From assembly GCA_019752575.1 (NCBI GenBank), contig JAIELW010000021.1, positions 1-62,014 on the forward strand: a stretch of 62,014 nt of DNA, in the 5' to 3' direction. Each line of letters begins with the position of its first letter. The first letter of the stretch is position 1. The DNA comes from Xanthobacteraceae bacterium. GTDB taxonomy: Bacteria; Pseudomonadota; Alphaproteobacteria; Rhizobiales; Xanthobacteraceae. The notes beneath the pieces are model-generated. The model was not told the DNA's origin. It saw only the letters and a program-made list of their open reading frames with translations, and did no database searches. A program made the position numbers and the translations under genes. Below are positions 60,370 to 62,014 of the stretch, in pieces.

Positions 60370-60476
60370 GTCGTCCCGACCAAGCGGCGAAGCCGCGCGA
60401 GCCGGGACCCATAACCACCCGCTTCAGTTAATAAGCAATGCCGGGGTTATGGGTCCCCGCTTTCGCGGGGACGACG
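60370..60476. repeat. Palindromic element, inverted copy of 59808-59920
   Basis: GTCGTCCCGACCAAGCGGCG at the left and CCGCTTTCGCGGGGACGAC at the right. Read on the minus strand it aligns with most of 59808-59920. Confidence 0.8.
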
Positions 60477-60515
60477 TAGAAAGTTGGGACTTCTGTCGCT
60501 ATACAAATTTCGACA

Positions 60516-61988
60516 ATGAGTAAGCAGAACAAAATCAAGCCTCGCCTGCCCCGCGGTCTCGAAGACCGGGGCCCTGAAGAACTGCGTGCGCTTCGCGAAA
60601 TGACCGACGCGATCCGTGGTGTGTACGAGCGTTACGGTTTCGAGGCCGTGGAAACGCCGGCGATCGAATATACCGAGGCGCTCGGAAAATTTCTGCCCGA
60701 CAGCGACCGCCCGAACGAAGGCGTGTTTTCTTTTCAAGATGACGACGAGCAGTGGATGTCGCTGCGCTACGACCTGACCGCGCCGCTCGCCCGCTATGTC
60801 GCGGGAAACTTCGATCAATTGCCGAAGCCTTATCGCTCGTATCGTTTCGGCAATGTGTTCCGGAACGAAAAGCCGGGTCCGGGCCGCTTCAGACAGTTTC
60901 TGCAATTCGACGCCGACACTGTCGGCTCCGCCACCGTCGCGGCGGATGCCGAGATGTGCATGATGGCCGCCGACACGATGGAAGCGCTCGGCATCGCGCG
61001 CGGCGATTACGTGATCAAAGTGAATAATCGCAAGGTGCTTGATGGCGTGATGGATGCAGCGAAGATCGTGCCCGAGCAGCGCCTCACTGTATTGCGCGCA
61101 ATCGACAAACTCGACCGTCTCGGTATCGACGGCGTGAAGCAATTACTCGGCGCCGGACGCAAAGACGAATCCGGCGACTACACCAAAGGTGCGGGTCTCG
61201 CCGCCGCCGGTATCGACGCAATCACGAAGTTCGTTGCCGCGAATGGCAAGGGCAATCGGGAAACCGTCGATAATATAAAGAGCGGCGCAAAACTTTCGTC
61301 TGCGGGCGAAGAAGGCATCGAAGAACTGATCACGATCAGCGAGCTCGTCGCAGCGAGCGGTTACGAAGATCGCGTGAAGATCGATCCCTCCGTCGTCCGC
61401 GGCCTCGAATATTATACCGGCCCGGTTTACGAAGCCGAACTGACTTTCGAGACCAAAGACGAAAAGGGAAATCCGGTCCGCTTCGGTTCGGTCGGCGGCG
61501 GCGGGCGCTATGACGGGCTGATCGCGCGCTTCCGCGGCGAACCCGTACCGGCCACGGGCTTCTCCATCGGCGTCTCGCGCCTGCTCGCCGCGCTGAAGGC
61601 ACTAAAGAAGATCGACGACAAGCCGGAGTTCGGCCCTGTCGTCGTGACGATCTTCGACAAGGACCGCGTCGCCGACTATCAGGCGATGGTGAAAGAGCTT
61701 CGCGAAGCCGGCATCCGCGCCGAGCTTTATCTAGGCAACCCGAAGAACTTCGGCAACCAGCTTAAATACGCCGACCGCCGCAACTCGCCAGCCGCCGTGA
61801 TTCAGGGCGGCGACGAACTGGCGAAGGGCGAACTCCAGATCAAGGATCTGATCGACGGCAAGAAGGCCGCCGAGGCGATCGCTTCCAACGCCGAATGGCG
61901 CGCCTCGCGCCCGGCGCAGTTCTCCGTCCCGCGCGCAAAGCTCGTGGAGACGGTTCGCGAAGTTCTGGCACGACATTCCATCAAATAA
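60516..61988 (+). CDS. hisS: Histidyl-tRNA synthetase (alphaproteobacterial type)
   Basis: 490 residues, longer than the E. coli enzyme (424). Class II core: [14 protein letters not shown], the motif 2 loop [20 protein letters not shown], the histidine-specific [14 protein letters not shown], and the C-terminal motif [13 protein letters not shown]. In the motif 2 loop the E. coli ERPQKGRYRQ pattern becomes [10 protein letters not shown], as in alphaproteobacteria whose tRNA-His lacks G-1. An extra stretch ([14 protein letters not shown]...[12 protein letters not shown], about residues 220-255) accounts for the length. Confidence 0.96.
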   Translation: MSKQNKIKPRLPRGLEDRGPEELRALREMTDAIRGVYERYGFEAVETPAIEYTEALGKFLPDSDRPNEGVFSFQDDDEQWMSLRYDLTAPLARYVAGNFDQLPKPYRSYRFGNVFRNEKPGPGRFRQFLQFDADTVGSATVAADAEMCMMAADTMEALGIARGDYVIKVNNRKVLDGVMDAAKIVPEQRLTVLRAIDKLDRLGIDGVKQLLGAGRKDESGDYTKGAGLAAAGIDAITKFVAANGKGNRETVDNIKSGAKLSSAGEEGIEELITISELVAASGYEDRVKIDPSVVRGLEYYTGPVYEAELTFETKDEKGNPVRFGSVGGGGRYDGLIARFRGEPVPATGFSIGVSRLLAALKALKKIDDKPEFGPVVVTIFDKDRVADYQAMVKELREAGIRAELYLGNPKNFGNQLKYADRRNSPAAVIQGGDELAKGELQIKDLIDGKKAAEAIASNAEWRASRPAQFSVPRAKLVETVREVLARHSIK

Positions 61989-61991
61989 ATT

Positions 61992-62014
61992 GTCGTCCCC
62001 GCGAAAGCGGGGAC
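61992..62014. repeat. Start of a third CGTCGTCCCCGCG-type element, cut by the window edge
   Basis: GTCGTCCCCGCGAAAGCGGG runs to the window end, matching the left arm of 59808-59920. It begins 3 bases after the hisS stop. Confidence 0.7.

Overview
The window is a chromosomal segment of an alphaproteobacterium, most likely of the order Hyphomicrobiales (Rhizobiales), near the Bradyrhizobiaceae/Xanthobacteraceae. This is inferred from: a type II glutamine synthetase; a CcrM-type cell-cycle methylase; an F0-only ATP synthase operon (atpI-B-E-F2-F) without F1 genes; the mutY / DciA-like / dsbA / smc order; an alphaproteobacterial SOS box; GC-rich coding; and many dispersed palindromic intergenic elements typical of that group. 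I found no rRNA, tRNA or CRISPR array.

Layout. Positions 1-1057 look acquired: the 3' end of an IS3-family element next to an AT-richer gene with a PD-(D/E)XK/RecB-like nuclease signature. 1.1-9.8 kb holds glutamine metabolism (glnII, DUF2735, glutaminase), small membrane or secreted proteins, ETF-ubiquinone oxidoreductase and a uracil-DNA glycosylase. 10-20 kb has an NCS2 purine permease, cytochrome bd-type oxidase (cydAB), a GT39 membrane glycosyltransferase coupled to RNase HII, a zinc peptidase, MoaB, NDH-2 and an HPF/cold-shock fusion. 20-25 kb has a MarR-GNAT fusion, a GT2, a radical SAM protein behind a perfect GTTC-N7-GTTC SOS box, a VOC protein and CcrM. 24.7-28.2 kb is a tight four-gene operon that I read as ptxABCD (phosphite uptake and NAD-dependent oxidation), preceded by a candidate Pho box.

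28-40 kb holds a Kef/YbaL antiporter, RidA, MutY, a DciA-like protein, DsbA, SMC and the F0 operon, which has a clear promoter and a large composite terminator. 40-51 kb has a lipoprotein, an M16 protease pair, a Pro/Gln-rich secreted protein, LspA, IleRS, RibF and an MBOAT/SGNH-like O-acylation pair. 51-62 kb has a MaoC hydratase, CheY, a CheZ whose C-terminus is frameshifted, a HAD hydrolase, a degenerate EAL protein, a Tat-exported dioxygenase-like protein with a ferric-reductase-like membrane partner, a class III aminotransferase, a sigma54-type activator with an altered GAFTGA loop, DUF1304 between inverted repeat copies, and HisRS.

The most interesting items are the phosphite operon with its Pho box, the SOS box on the radical SAM gene, the cheZ frameshift, the nuclease-like gene beside the IS end, the Tat/heme-membrane gene pair, and the families of composite palindromes.
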